A stretch of DNA of 64,000 nt from contig NZ_OY781882.1 in NCBI RefSeq assembly GCF_963677125.1, positions 5,788,501-5,852,500 on the forward strand, in the 5' to 3' direction. The notes under the pieces were generated by a model. The model was not told where the DNA came from, searched no databases, and saw only the letters and a program-made list of their open reading frames with translations. Below, in pieces: positions 7,306 through 16,166 of the stretch. The stretch comes from an uncultured Desulfobacter sp. (GTDB taxonomy: Bacteria; Desulfobacterota; Desulfobacteria; Desulfobacterales; Desulfobacteraceae). The translations under genes were made by a program, and so were the position numbers. Position 1 is the first letter of the stretch. Every line of letters begins with the position of its first letter.

Positions 7306-9321
7306 TCACGGCATCACCTCCACCCGGCTGCAGTGAAAGGCACAGGTTTCTCCCTGGTCTGTCAACTGTTGACTGGTGAGCTGGTTGATGCCTTTGCCCT
7401 GGTCCATGAATTGCGGCCAGTGTATGCCTTCGGCCACAACCAGGCCGGGTTGGGTGTCTGTGGTAACCTTTGCTTCCAGCCGGCATTCCCCCCGATCATT
7501 GAATACCCGTACAGGGATTTCTTGGATGATATGGCGAGATGCCGCATCTTCGGGATGAATCAACAGTCTTGGTCGGCCCGCAATTTCCCTGATTTTTGGG
7601 ATCTCATTAAATGCTGAGTTGAGAAACAGCGGATGTGGGGGTGTTATCAATTCCAGCGGATATCTTTTATCGTCCAGGGGATCTCGCAGAACCTGACCGC
7701 AGGGCAGGGGATCAAGCCCTTTGTCCTGCCAGGCCTGGGAGAAAAATTCCACTTTTCCGGACGGGGTGTTAAACCCGTCAGCATAAGGGTTGAGCGCAAT
7801 ATTAAGACGAACCGCCTTGCCCTGCATAAGCGCCTTTTGATCCACACCTTCCAGGCCGGGGTGGGGCTGTTCAAGGAATCCTTGAATAAAATCATCTTCG
7901 CTGAGGCTGAATACCTCCTCTTTAAATCCCATCCGCTTTGCAAGGGCCTGGAAGATGGACAGGTTCGTTCGGCTTTGGCCGACCGGTGGTATAACCGGCT
8001 TGGCAAGCCGCAGATAATTATGCCCATAGGATCTATAGATGTCCGTCATCTCCAGAAAACTAGCTGACGGTAAAATAATATCAGCCATTTTTGCCGTATC
8101 TGTCATGAACAGCTCATGAACCACAACAAAGAGATCCTCCCGGGCAAGTCCCTGGTGGACCAGGGCCGACTGGGGTGCAACAGCTGCCGGATTACTCATA
8201 TAGTTGTAGAACAGTTTTACCGGGGGATCATTAACCTGTGTCAGGGCATTTCCCAGTTCAACCATATTTATCGTCCGGGTGCCTTCAGGGCAAAGATCCG
8301 GGCGGGTGAGCCGGGTAATATCCGAAGGCCAGCCGCCAAGACTGCGGGTAATGCCGCCGCCTGGTTTGTCAAAGGCCCCCACCAGGGCTGGCAGGCAGGC
8401 AATGGTTCTCATGGCCATGGCGCCCCGAAGCTGGCGTGCCGGTCCCCAGCCGGTCCGTATGAAGGGGGCTTTAGCTTTGCCGTAGGCCAGCGCTAAATTT
8501 TTGATCTCCTGGGCCGGAACCCCACAGATGTCAGCTGTTTTTTCCAGCGAATATTGCGCAGCCCGCAGGGCTAATTGCTCATACCCGATGGTCTGCTTTT
8601 GAATAAAGGTTTCATTGATTCGCTTCTTCTGGATCAGGACATTCATCATGCCCAACGCCAGTGCCGCATCGGTTCCGGGTTTTAGCATGAGATGGAAATC
8701 CGCCTTTTTTGCGGTCATGGTCCGGTATGGATCAATCACCACAATGCGGGCACCCTTTTTCCTGGCTTTAAGGAAAAAGGGCCATGCGTGGACGTTGGTG
8801 GCCAGGGTGTTACTACCCCATATGACGATAAAATCCGAATCCACACAAGACTCAATGTCCGTGCTTGGCCCGGATCCCAGGGTGGTCTTAAAACCTTCGC
8901 CGGCAGCCGGCCCGCAAATAGTTAAAAGAAGTTTGGATGCCCCAAGTTTATGAAAAAAGGCCTGGCCGGCATTCCGGTGAATAATCCCCATGTGGCCGGC
9001 ATAAAAATAAGGTAGTATGGCTTGGGGGCCATGGTCTTTTATTAGGGTTTGAATTTGTGCTGCAATTGTATCTAAGGCTTCATCCCAACTGACAGGTTCA
9101 AAGCGACCGGCGCCTTTCGGGCCTTTTCTTTTCAATGGGGTTAGAATTCTGTTTTCATTGTGCACATGGTCCGGAAAAAATTTTGCTTTACGACAGATGA
9201 ATCCCTGGGTAAATGGATGATCGGGATCTGCTTTTATTTTTGTTATTTTACCCGCTTCAATTTTGGCAAGAAGTCCACAGGTGTCCGGGCAATCTTTGGT
9301 GCACACAGCCGGTTTCCACAT
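7306..9321 (-). CDS. Molybdopterin-dependent oxidoreductase (DMSO reductase superfamily)
   Basis: A 671-residue single-chain enzyme of the molybdopterin / DMSO-reductase superfamily. The N terminus binds one iron-sulfur cluster through C7, C11, C15 and C43 (VCTKDCPDTCG ... GFICRK). The pterin-binding body follows (SWDEALDTIA, YAGHMGIIHRNAGQAFFHKL, ICGPAAGEGF, IWGSNTLATNVHAWPFFLKA) and the C-terminal molybdopterin-dinucleotide domain is near residues 550-665 (ELITPPHPLFLNSAFNE). There is no Tat signal, so it is cytoplasmic. No electron-transfer or membrane subunit lies beside it, and the substrate cannot be told from sequence. The ATG has AAGGAT about 9 bases upstream. Formate-dehydrogenase-like, thiosulfate or polysulfide reductase-like roles remain open. 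Confidence 0.85.
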   Translation of the reverse strand: MWKPAVCTKDCPDTCGLLAKIEAGKITKIKADPDHPFTQGFICRKAKFFPDHVHNENRILTPLKRKGPKGAGRFEPVSWDEALDTIAAQIQTLIKDHGPQAILPYFYAGHMGIIHRNAGQAFFHKLGASKLLLTICGPAAGEGFKTTLGSGPSTDIESCVDSDFIVIWGSNTLATNVHAWPFFLKARKKGARIVVIDPYRTMTAKKADFHLMLKPGTDAALALGMMNVLIQKKRINETFIQKQTIGYEQLALRAAQYSLEKTADICGVPAQEIKNLALAYGKAKAPFIRTGWGPARQLRGAMAMRTIACLPALVGAFDKPGGGITRSLGGWPSDITRLTRPDLCPEGTRTINMVELGNALTQVNDPPVKLFYNYMSNPAAVAPQSALVHQGLAREDLFVVVHELFMTDTAKMADIILPSASFLEMTDIYRSYGHNYLRLAKPVIPPVGQSRTNLSIFQALAKRMGFKEEVFSLSEDDFIQGFLEQPHPGLEGVDQKALMQGKAVRLNIALNPYADGFNTPSGKVEFFSQAWQDKGLDPLPCGQVLRDPLDDKRYPLELITPPHPLFLNSAFNEIPKIREIAGRPRLLIHPEDAASRHIIQEIPVRVFNDRGECRLEAKVTTDTQPGLVVAEGIHWPQFMDQGKGINQLTSQQLTDQGETCAFHCSRVEVMP

Positions 9322-9493
9322 AGATTATGATCCTTATTTGGGGGTGGCACTTGTTATTTTTTTGTTTGATCATATCATTTTTTAACCCCAAGGATAAAGT
9401 TTATTTGAGTTCGGTATTGACGGCGATAAATGTGGTATTACTTTTACACCATAAAGAACAAAAAGTAATGCAAATAAAAAATGGAGATATATT

Positions 9494-12103
9494 ATGAACT
9501 TTGATAAATTGACGGTAAAATCCCAGGAACTGTTCCAGCAGGCACACACGCTTGCGGTTGATAAGGGGCAGCAGGCCATTGAGCCCATTCATTTTTTAGG
9601 GGCGATGTTGACCGATGACCAGGGCATTGCTGTCTCCATATTTAATAAGATAGGCGTCGATACCGGAGCGGTAGTGCAGCAAGTTACTTCTGCATTGGAC
9701 AGCATGGTCAAGGTATCCGGCGGTCAGCCCTATCTATCCGAACCCGGTCGTAAGATGCTGGATCTGGCATTTAAGGAAGCGGACAAGATGAAGGATCAGT
9801 ATGTCAGCTTAGAACACATCCTGATCAGTTTGACCCAGGGTAAAGACAAGGCCGGCGAAATCCTTTCAAGTTTAGGTGTTACAAGGGACGTGATTCTTTC
9901 CGTGCTCAAAGATATCCGGGGAAATCAGCGGGTGACCGACCAGAACCCCGAAGATAAATATCAGTCTTTGGAAAAATTCGGAAAGGACCTGACCGAGTTG
10001 GCCCGCCAGGGGAAACTGGATCCGGTCATCGGCCGGGATGAGGAGATTCGGCGAATTGTCCAGGTATTGTCCCGGCGCCGTAAAAATAACCCTGTGCTCA
10101 TCGGCGAGCCGGGGGTGGGTAAAACCGCCATTGTGGAAGGCCTGGCCCAGCGGATTGTGGAAGGCGACGTATCTGAAACCTTGAAAGATAGGCGGGTCAT
10201 TGCCCTGGATATGGGGGCATTGCTTGCCGGAGCAAAATTCAGGGGCGAATTTGAGGATCGGCTTAAAGCGGTACTAAAAGAGGTCGAAGCTGCCGAAGGC
10301 GAAATCGTTCTGTTCATCGACGAACTGCATACGGTGGTGGGTGCAGGTGCGGCCGAAGGGTCAGTAGATGCCTCAAATATGCTTAAACCCGCCCTGGCCC
10401 GCGGCAGTCTGCGTTGTGTGGGGGCCACTACTTTGGACGAGTATAGAAAATATATTGAAAAGGATGCGGCTTTGGAGCGGCGTTTTCAGCCGGTGATGGC
10501 CAAAGAGCCCACGGTGGAAGATACCATTTCCATCCTCAGGGGTTTAAAGGAAAAATATGAGGTGCACCACGGCATCCGGATCAAGGACTCTGCTTTGGTC
10601 GCGGCTGCCACGCTGTCTCACCGGTATATTGCGGACCGGTTTTTGCCGGACAAGGCCATTGACCTGGTTGATGAATGCGCATCCCGGCTTCGTATTGAGA
10701 TTGACTCCATGCCCCGGGCCATTGACGAGATTCAGCGGCGGTTGACCCAGGCGGCCATTGAGCGCCAGGCCTTGCTCAAGGAGAAGGACAAAGCGTCCAA
10801 GGAGCGCCTTGAACACCTGGAGAAAAATATTGCGGCCATGGAAGAAGAGGTCCGGCCCTTGAAGCTGCACTGGGATAATGAGAAATCCATTATCCGGGAG
10901 ATTTCAGCAATGCGGGAAGACATTGACCGGTTCCAGACCGAGGCCCAGCTTGCCGAACGTGCAGGGGACTTTGAAAAGGTCGCCCAGATCCGCTACGGCA
11001 CCATTGCAGAGTTGAACAAAAAGATCGAGGAGAAAAAACAGAGTCTTGAAACTTTGCAGCAGACCTGCAAAATGCTCAAGGAAGACGTGGAAGAGGCGGA
11101 CGTGGCCGAGGTGGTTTCCACCTGGACCGGCATCCCCGTTTCCAAGATGCTCCAGGGTGAGCAGGAAAAACTGATTACCATGGAATCCCACATTTCAAAA
11201 CAGGTGATCGGCCAGGAAAAGGCCATTGATGCGGTTTCCAATGCCGTGCGGCGCGCCCGGTCCGGCCTGCAGCCCGAAGATCGCCCCATTGGAACCTTTA
11301 TATTCATGGGCCCCACGGGTGTAGGTAAAACCGAACTTGCCAAGTCCCTGGCCGAGTTCATGTTTGACTCCAGAGACGCCATGGTTCGGCTGGATATGTC
11401 CGAGTACATGGAAAAGCACAGTGTGGCACGCCTCATCGGAGCCCCTCCAGGTTATGTGGGATATGACCAGGGCGGATACCTCACCGAAGCGGTACGGCGC
11501 AGACCCTATAGTGTGCTTCTGTTTGACGAGATCGAAAAGGCACACCCGGATGTGTTCAACATCCTGCTCCAGGCCTTGGATGACGGCCGTATGACCGACG
11601 GTCATGGAAGAACCGTGGATTTCAGGAACACCATTATCATCATGACATCCAATATCGGGTCCAGAATCCTGCTTGAAGCAGGCAAGGACGGTATGTCCAG
11701 TGATGTGGAACAGGCGGTACAGCAGGCTCTTAAAGCCGCGTTTAGGCCTGAGTTCTTAAACCGGATTGATGAGATCATCACTTTCCATGCCCTGGAACGC
11801 GAACATATCATGGATATTGCCGCCATCCAGATTGCCGGCCTGAACCGGCGTCTGGCTGACAGGAACCTGGCGGTTCATCTGGATGATGATGCCATGAAGT
11901 TTGTAGCCCGGAAGGGGTACGATCCTGGATTTGGCGCCCGTCCCCTCAAACGCGTCATTCAGCAGGAAATTGAAAACCCGCTGTCCATGGCATTGCTCAA
12001 AGGGGAATATTTAGAAGGCGAGACAGTCTACTTCCGTTTTGACAAAGAGGGAGACCGGCTTGTTCCCGGCCATGGCCCCAAAAGTATGAAGGCTGCAGGA
12101 TAA
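9494..12103 (+). CDS. clpB: ATP-dependent protein disaggregase ClpB
   Basis: An 869-residue Hsp100 chaperone that, with the DnaK system, pulls apart aggregated proteins in the cytoplasm. The Clp-N repeat domain spans about 1-145 (starting MNFDKLTVKSQELFQQAH). The first AAA module follows with Walker A GEPGVGKT and FIDELHTVVGAG. The coiled-coil middle domain lies near 405-525, and the second AAA module has GPTGVGKT, LFDEIEKAHPDVFN and the arginine-rich sensor region GARPLKRVIQQEIENPL. Length and order match the family fully. GGAG lies 9 bases before the ATG. The 170-base upstream gap contains TTGACG near 9417 but no well-spaced -10 box, and I could not confirm a heat-shock promoter. A strong terminator follows. 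Confidence 0.97.
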   Translation: MNFDKLTVKSQELFQQAHTLAVDKGQQAIEPIHFLGAMLTDDQGIAVSIFNKIGVDTGAVVQQVTSALDSMVKVSGGQPYLSEPGRKMLDLAFKEADKMKDQYVSLEHILISLTQGKDKAGEILSSLGVTRDVILSVLKDIRGNQRVTDQNPEDKYQSLEKFGKDLTELARQGKLDPVIGRDEEIRRIVQVLSRRRKNNPVLIGEPGVGKTAIVEGLAQRIVEGDVSETLKDRRVIALDMGALLAGAKFRGEFEDRLKAVLKEVEAAEGEIVLFIDELHTVVGAGAAEGSVDASNMLKPALARGSLRCVGATTLDEYRKYIEKDAALERRFQPVMAKEPTVEDTISILRGLKEKYEVHHGIRIKDSALVAAATLSHRYIADRFLPDKAIDLVDECASRLRIEIDSMPRAIDEIQRRLTQAAIERQALLKEKDKASKERLEHLEKNIAAMEEEVRPLKLHWDNEKSIIREISAMREDIDRFQTEAQLAERAGDFEKVAQIRYGTIAELNKKIEEKKQSLETLQQTCKMLKEDVEEADVAEVVSTWTGIPVSKMLQGEQEKLITMESHISKQVIGQEKAIDAVSNAVRRARSGLQPEDRPIGTFIFMGPTGVGKTELAKSLAEFMFDSRDAMVRLDMSEYMEKHSVARLIGAPPGYVGYDQGGYLTEAVRRRPYSVLLFDEIEKAHPDVFNILLQALDDGRMTDGHGRTVDFRNTIIIMTSNIGSRILLEAGKDGMSSDVEQAVQQALKAAFRPEFLNRIDEIITFHALEREHIMDIAAIQIAGLNRRLADRNLAVHLDDDAMKFVARKGYDPGFGARPLKRVIQQEIENPLSMALLKGEYLEGETVYFRFDKEGDRLVPGHGPKSMKAAG

Positions 12104-12127
12104 TCCTGCCGGCTGTAAATTAAAGAT

Positions 12128-12170
12128 AAAAACCCCCGGGTCTGCAGATTTTGCAGGGCCGGGGGTTTTG
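12128..12170 (+). terminator. Intrinsic terminator between clpB and the convergent transporter
   Basis: AAAACCCCCGG pairs with CCGGGGGTTTT, and an inner CTGCA/TGCAG pair shortens the loop. T-rich sequence follows on the plus strand, and the A-run on the left end makes it usable on the minus strand as well. Confidence 0.85.
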
Positions 12171-12185
12171 TTTGCTGTTCAATCG

Positions 12186-13397
12186 TTACCCTGATGGGAT
12201 ACCAAAGATAAATACCAGAAGGCAGATCAGGGCCATAACTCCAAAAAGCCAGAGGCGTTGTGTTGATTTGTTTAGACTATTACGGTTTTGCCGGGCGACA
12301 ATCCATGCAACATTGCATTGCAAGGTATAATAAAGGGCAAAGGCCCTTGACGCATAAGCAATGATTTCATTGACATTGGTTGTCCAGGTCAGTGCCACTG
12401 TGATGATAATGATCAAAAAGTAAGTGACGCGTATGGAAATCCTGTCCTGGAGGATATCCTGGATCAGTCCACCGGCCCCCGATGTGTCCGCCACAGATGC
12501 ACTGAATTGACTGCCGATGGCGGCAACGGAGAGCAGCAGCGGCAGAACGGCGGCCACAGGCGTTGACATGCTGATGATTGCCGTTACATCCGATCCAAGG
12601 TTTGTATGAAACAGGATTGTTGCCAAGGCAATAAAGGTCAAATAAATGCCGGTGGATATCAACTGGGCCGTTCGCATGGTGCTGATTCTTTGCTCTGCCG
12701 GATGTTCTTGGCCCAGATAGCGGGAGGTTTCAAACCCCTGGACAACAATTAAGAGGCCGAGCAGCACTCTTAAATCATGAAAATTGATGGCCGATGAAAT
12801 TCGAGGCAGTTCCCATAGTCCGCCTGCGGCCAGTTGAACATTATAAATGCCCAGGCCGGCTAAAAGCGCCCCGATCATGCCAAGGTTCAAGGCAATGGCA
12901 TATTTTTCAACTTTTTCCAATTCATCCAGTCCCCGCCACATGCCGATACCCCCGATGGCCACCAGAAGTGCCGTGGTGACACAGTTCGCCATCACTTCGT
13001 TTTTAATATTGAAACTGTTAAGAAGAAAGGCTGACAGCAATTGCAGATAATAGGTGATGGAGATGAAATACGCACAGGTCAGAACAATTCTGGAAAAGAA
13101 CGCCACTCTTTGGGCGATACCATGCCCCTGGTTCTCAATGGGTTCAAAATGACGGATATTAAACCGGATTGCTTCTCCCACAAGGTATGCCGTCACAAGA
13201 AGCAATGCCATACATACCACGGCCAGGTTGCCGACGATGCCGGCCAGAAGCGGTGCACTGATTAAAAAACCGCTTCCCATGATGGACGCCAGAGGCGTGA
13301 CCGTGGCTTTCCAATTTAAAGATTGGGACAGCCGTTTGGAAAAGGCAAAATAACTGCCTAAAATCAAAGCAATGATAATAATGGTGGCATTCAACAC
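12186..13397 (-). CDS. Multi-spanning membrane transporter, LeuT-fold/APC-like, substrate unknown
   Basis: A 403-residue inner-membrane protein with about eleven hydrophobic segments. The motif MGSGFLISAPLLAGIVGN near residue 40 resembles the broken first helix of LeuT-fold (APC superfamily) transporters, and VVQGFETSRYLGQEHP near 220 resembles the sixth-helix region. WRGLDELEKVEKYAIALNLG fits a loop-helix of that fold. I do not recognise a specific subfamily, and length is on the short side (many have 450-500 residues). The start has only a weak ribosome site. It stands alone, convergent with clpB and divergent from the efflux operon across a 266-base gap. The fold assignment is inference. 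Confidence 0.6.
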   Translation of the reverse strand: MLNATIIIIALILGSYFAFSKRLSQSLNWKATVTPLASIMGSGFLISAPLLAGIVGNLAVVCMALLLVTAYLVGEAIRFNIRHFEPIENQGHGIAQRVAFFSRIVLTCAYFISITYYLQLLSAFLLNSFNIKNEVMANCVTTALLVAIGGIGMWRGLDELEKVEKYAIALNLGMIGALLAGLGIYNVQLAAGGLWELPRISSAINFHDLRVLLGLLIVVQGFETSRYLGQEHPAEQRISTMRTAQLISTGIYLTFIALATILFHTNLGSDVTAIISMSTPVAAVLPLLLSVAAIGSQFSASVADTSGAGGLIQDILQDRISIRVTYFLIIIITVALTWTTNVNEIIAYASRAFALYYTLQCNVAWIVARQNRNSLNKSTQRLWLFGVMALICLLVFIFGIPSG

Positions 13398-13663
13398 GGT
13401 TTAGATCCAATCACTTTAAAAACGTTTGTATCAAAAGCTTTAAAATTTGAATATTATGGAATAAGGTTAATTGATTGGGGTCAATATTTATCCCGGCTCT
13501 GCCGGAGGATAATTATAATAACCAAGTCATTTTCTCAAGTTTTTTCTCCAGTTTTGAACTGACTTCGGGTAAGATGAAAATCAATTTATAGTTCAGTAAA
13601 AGATTAGATGAAATCGGGTTATGCAAATTTAATAAAGTATCAAATATAAGTTGGGCATAAGGT

Positions 13664-15040
13664 ATGATCTGGGTTTTTAGGTATCAGAAAAGTTCCAAAT
13701 GGTTGGGGATAGATGTGGTACGCGTGATTCTGTCAATTTTTTTATGCAGCGCTTTGCCGCACTTGCCTGCAGTTTTTGCCCAGGACATTGTGCCGGAGGT
13801 ATGGACCTGCCCTGAAGCGGTTCAGTTTGCCCTGAAAAATAATCCCGACGCACAGATTGCCTTAAAGCGAATTGCCGCAGCCGCAGCCGCCATACAAGAA
13901 GCCAACGCCGCCTTTTATCCGCAATTGGGCGTTCAGGCCGGCTATTCTCGCACCAATAACCCCATGTATTCGTTTGGCAACATCTTGAATCAGGGGGTAT
14001 TTTCCAACAGCATTGATTTTAACGATCCCGGTGAAACCGACGATCTTCAGTTTATGTTGCAGCTGACATATCGGATATACAACGGCGGGCGAAGTCGGGC
14101 CGGTGTGGCAGCCGCCAATGCCCAGGAAAAAGCGGCCATGCTCCAAGAAGACGCCGTGAAGCGCAGTCTTGGGTTTGCCGTGGTCAAATCCTTTTTTAAC
14201 ATTGTTCAGGCCAGGGAAAATGTCAGTGCAAGGCAGGCTGCTGTTCAGGCCATTGAGGCCTCAATTCGAGTTGCCAGGGCCAGGTTTGAGGAGGGGGATA
14301 TGCTTAAACAAGAGCTGTTGAACCTGCAGGTTCAACACTCCCTTGCCGGCGAAGATCTGATTCAGGCGCAGCATGGTTTTGCCCTTTCTCAGCAAGGCTT
14401 TTTGAATGTGCTGGGGGTGACCGGAGAACAGGTGAACATCGCTCTTGCTAATACCCCGTTACAACCTGTTCCCAGCCGGCCTGATTTTAAAGAACGGTCG
14501 GAAATTAAAGCCATGCAGTTTCTGATCCAGGCAAAGCAGGCCCAAATTCGTCAGGCCAAAAGCGGTTACTATCCCACGGCAGACGCCTTTGGCTCCTATC
14601 AGGTGGACAAGGGATTCGAAATGGGAGACGGTTCCGGTGATTCATGGATGGCCGGCGTCCGTATTAATATGACCTTGTTTGACGGCAAACAGACAGATGC
14701 CAGGGTTCAACAGGCCAATATCGCACTGGACCAGGCAAAGGATGAACTTCGTAAGATGGAATTGGCCTATGGGCTGGAGATCCGGCAGGCGGTTTTGACT
14801 CTTGATCAGACGGACAAACGGTGCCGGGTGACCGAAAAAATGGTGATTTCTGCCAAGGAGTCTGCCCGGCTGTTCCGGGAACGATTCAAAGCCGGTCTTG
14901 TGCTTTCTTCCGAACTGATTGATACGGAAAACAGATTGACTGAAGCCCAGGTGCGCCACGCACTGGCCAATGCGGAACACCGCATCGCAGTAGCTAATTT
15001 AAGACGGGCTTGCGGGTTACTGCAATACGCTGAGAAATAG
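13664..15040 (+). CDS. TolC-family outer membrane efflux protein
   Basis: A 458-residue outer-membrane channel, first gene of a three-gene efflux operon. A signal peptide is seen (hydrophobic run about residues 20-38 ending PAVFA before QDIVPEVW). Two repeated long helical halves follow, each with the family's heptad-rich segments (AVQFALKNNPDAQIALKRI; ALANAEHRIAVANLRRA). Tyr and Asn/Gly-rich beta segments sit between them (QLTYRIYNGGRSRAGVAAAN and GVRINMTLFDGKQTDARVQQ). It should form the trimeric exit duct for the RND pump encoded next. The ribosome site AAGG is only a few bases before the ATG and weak, so a later start is possible, but the signal peptide needs most of this N terminus. Confidence 0.9.
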   Translation: MIWVFRYQKSSKWLGIDVVRVILSIFLCSALPHLPAVFAQDIVPEVWTCPEAVQFALKNNPDAQIALKRIAAAAAAIQEANAAFYPQLGVQAGYSRTNNPMYSFGNILNQGVFSNSIDFNDPGETDDLQFMLQLTYRIYNGGRSRAGVAAANAQEKAAMLQEDAVKRSLGFAVVKSFFNIVQARENVSARQAAVQAIEASIRVARARFEEGDMLKQELLNLQVQHSLAGEDLIQAQHGFALSQQGFLNVLGVTGEQVNIALANTPLQPVPSRPDFKERSEIKAMQFLIQAKQAQIRQAKSGYYPTADAFGSYQVDKGFEMGDGSGDSWMAGVRINMTLFDGKQTDARVQQANIALDQAKDELRKMELAYGLEIRQAVLTLDQTDKRCRVTEKMVISAKESARLFRERFKAGLVLSSELIDTENRLTEAQVRHALANAEHRIAVANLRRACGLLQYAEK

Positions 15041-15119
15041 CCTTTTTGCCCAATTTCTTCGTTGGATGAAAATTTTTATTTCTTCAGAGATACTGGTTAA
15101 CAATGACATTTTTAAGGCA

Positions 15120-16166
15120 ATGGTTATCACAATGAAAATTTGTATGCATCTTATGTTTGTTTTGATGATGATCCTGTTGGCGGGCGTTGGCGCCCAGGCC
15201 CAGGACGCGTCTCCGGCGCTGCCTTCAGCAACCGTGCAGACGTCCACTGTAATTGAACAGACCGTGCCCACCCTTGTTGAGGTCGTGGGAACCCTGCAGG
15301 CAGTTGAGCGTGCGGCCATTGCCGCCAAAGTGACCGGGGTTGTGACCGACGTGCCCGTGGTTTTAGGGTCTCGAGTAACTAAAGGCGATTTGCTGGTTAA
15401 AATCAGTGCCCTGGAGATCGCGGCCCAGCTCAATCAGGCCCAGGCACGGCTTAATCAGGCGGGGCGCAATCTTTCCCGGGAACGCAAGCTTTTAAAAAAA
15501 CATGCCACTACCGCTGAAACCGTCAAATCCATGCAGGATCAGTATGCCGTGGCAAACGCGGCTGTCCAGGAGGCCCGGACCATGCTCAGTTATGCTTCCA
15601 TCACCGCACCTTTCTCCGGCGTGATCACGGCAAAAAGTGTACATGCAGGTGATTTGGCTACCCCCGGTACGGTACTGCTCCGTATGGAAAATGATCAGAA
15701 GCTGCAGGCCGTTTGTGCCGTGCCCGAAAGTCTGGTCCTGCAAGTCCGGCCGGAACAAAGTCTTACGGTCATAATCCCAACGGCCGGACTGACCATTAAC
15801 GGCAAGGTGGCGGAGGTGGCGCCTTCGGCTGATCCTGTCTCCCGGACCGCCCCGGTCTCCATCGATTTACCGTACAATGAGAAATTGCGCACCGGGCAGT
15901 TTGCCCGGGTCAAGCTGCCCGGACAGGTCAAGACATCCTTGTTTGTCCCTGCCGGCACCGTGTTGCCCCAAGGTCAGATGGAACGCGTCTTTGTGGCTGC
16001 GGATAACAAGGCCCATCTTCGCTTGGTACGAACCGGTATGCGCCAGGACGGTCTCACGGAAATTTTGGCAGGTCTGTATCCTGGGGAAACGGTGATAGTG
16101 CAACATAACGGCCATCTCGTGGACGGACAGCCCATACAAACGCAAACAGAGAAATCCCATGACTGA
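15120..16166 (+). CDS. RND efflux periplasmic adaptor (membrane fusion protein)
   Basis: About 348 residues from the chosen start. A signal sequence MKICMHLMFVLMMILLAG ends near AQAQ, so the protein is periplasmic. The lipoyl/barrel-sandwich half is seen at VVGTLQAVERAAIAAKVTGV and VVLGSRVTKGDLLVKI, followed by the alpha-hairpin (AQLNQAQARLNQAGRNLSRE), the second lipoyl half ITAPFSGVITAKSVHAGDL, and a beta-barrel and membrane-proximal region. The frame is open from an ATG at 15066; starts at 15120 or 15132 fit the signal peptide better, and none has a strong ribosome site. It bridges TolC and the RND pump. The stop overlaps the next start by 8 bases. Confidence 0.9.
   Translation: MVITMKICMHLMFVLMMILLAGVGAQAQDASPALPSATVQTSTVIEQTVPTLVEVVGTLQAVERAAIAAKVTGVVTDVPVVLGSRVTKGDLLVKISALEIAAQLNQAQARLNQAGRNLSRERKLLKKHATTAETVKSMQDQYAVANAAVQEARTMLSYASITAPFSGVITAKSVHAGDLATPGTVLLRMENDQKLQAVCAVPESLVLQVRPEQSLTVIIPTAGLTINGKVAEVAPSADPVSRTAPVSIDLPYNEKLRTGQFARVKLPGQVKTSLFVPAGTVLPQGQMERVFVAADNKAHLRLVRTGMRQDGLTEILAGLYPGETVIVQHNGHLVDGQPIQTQTEKSHD

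Noticed and set aside
9322..9493. Heat-shock promoter or CIRCE operator before clpB
   Set aside because: TTGACG is present but no well-spaced -10, and no CIRCE inverted repeat was found.
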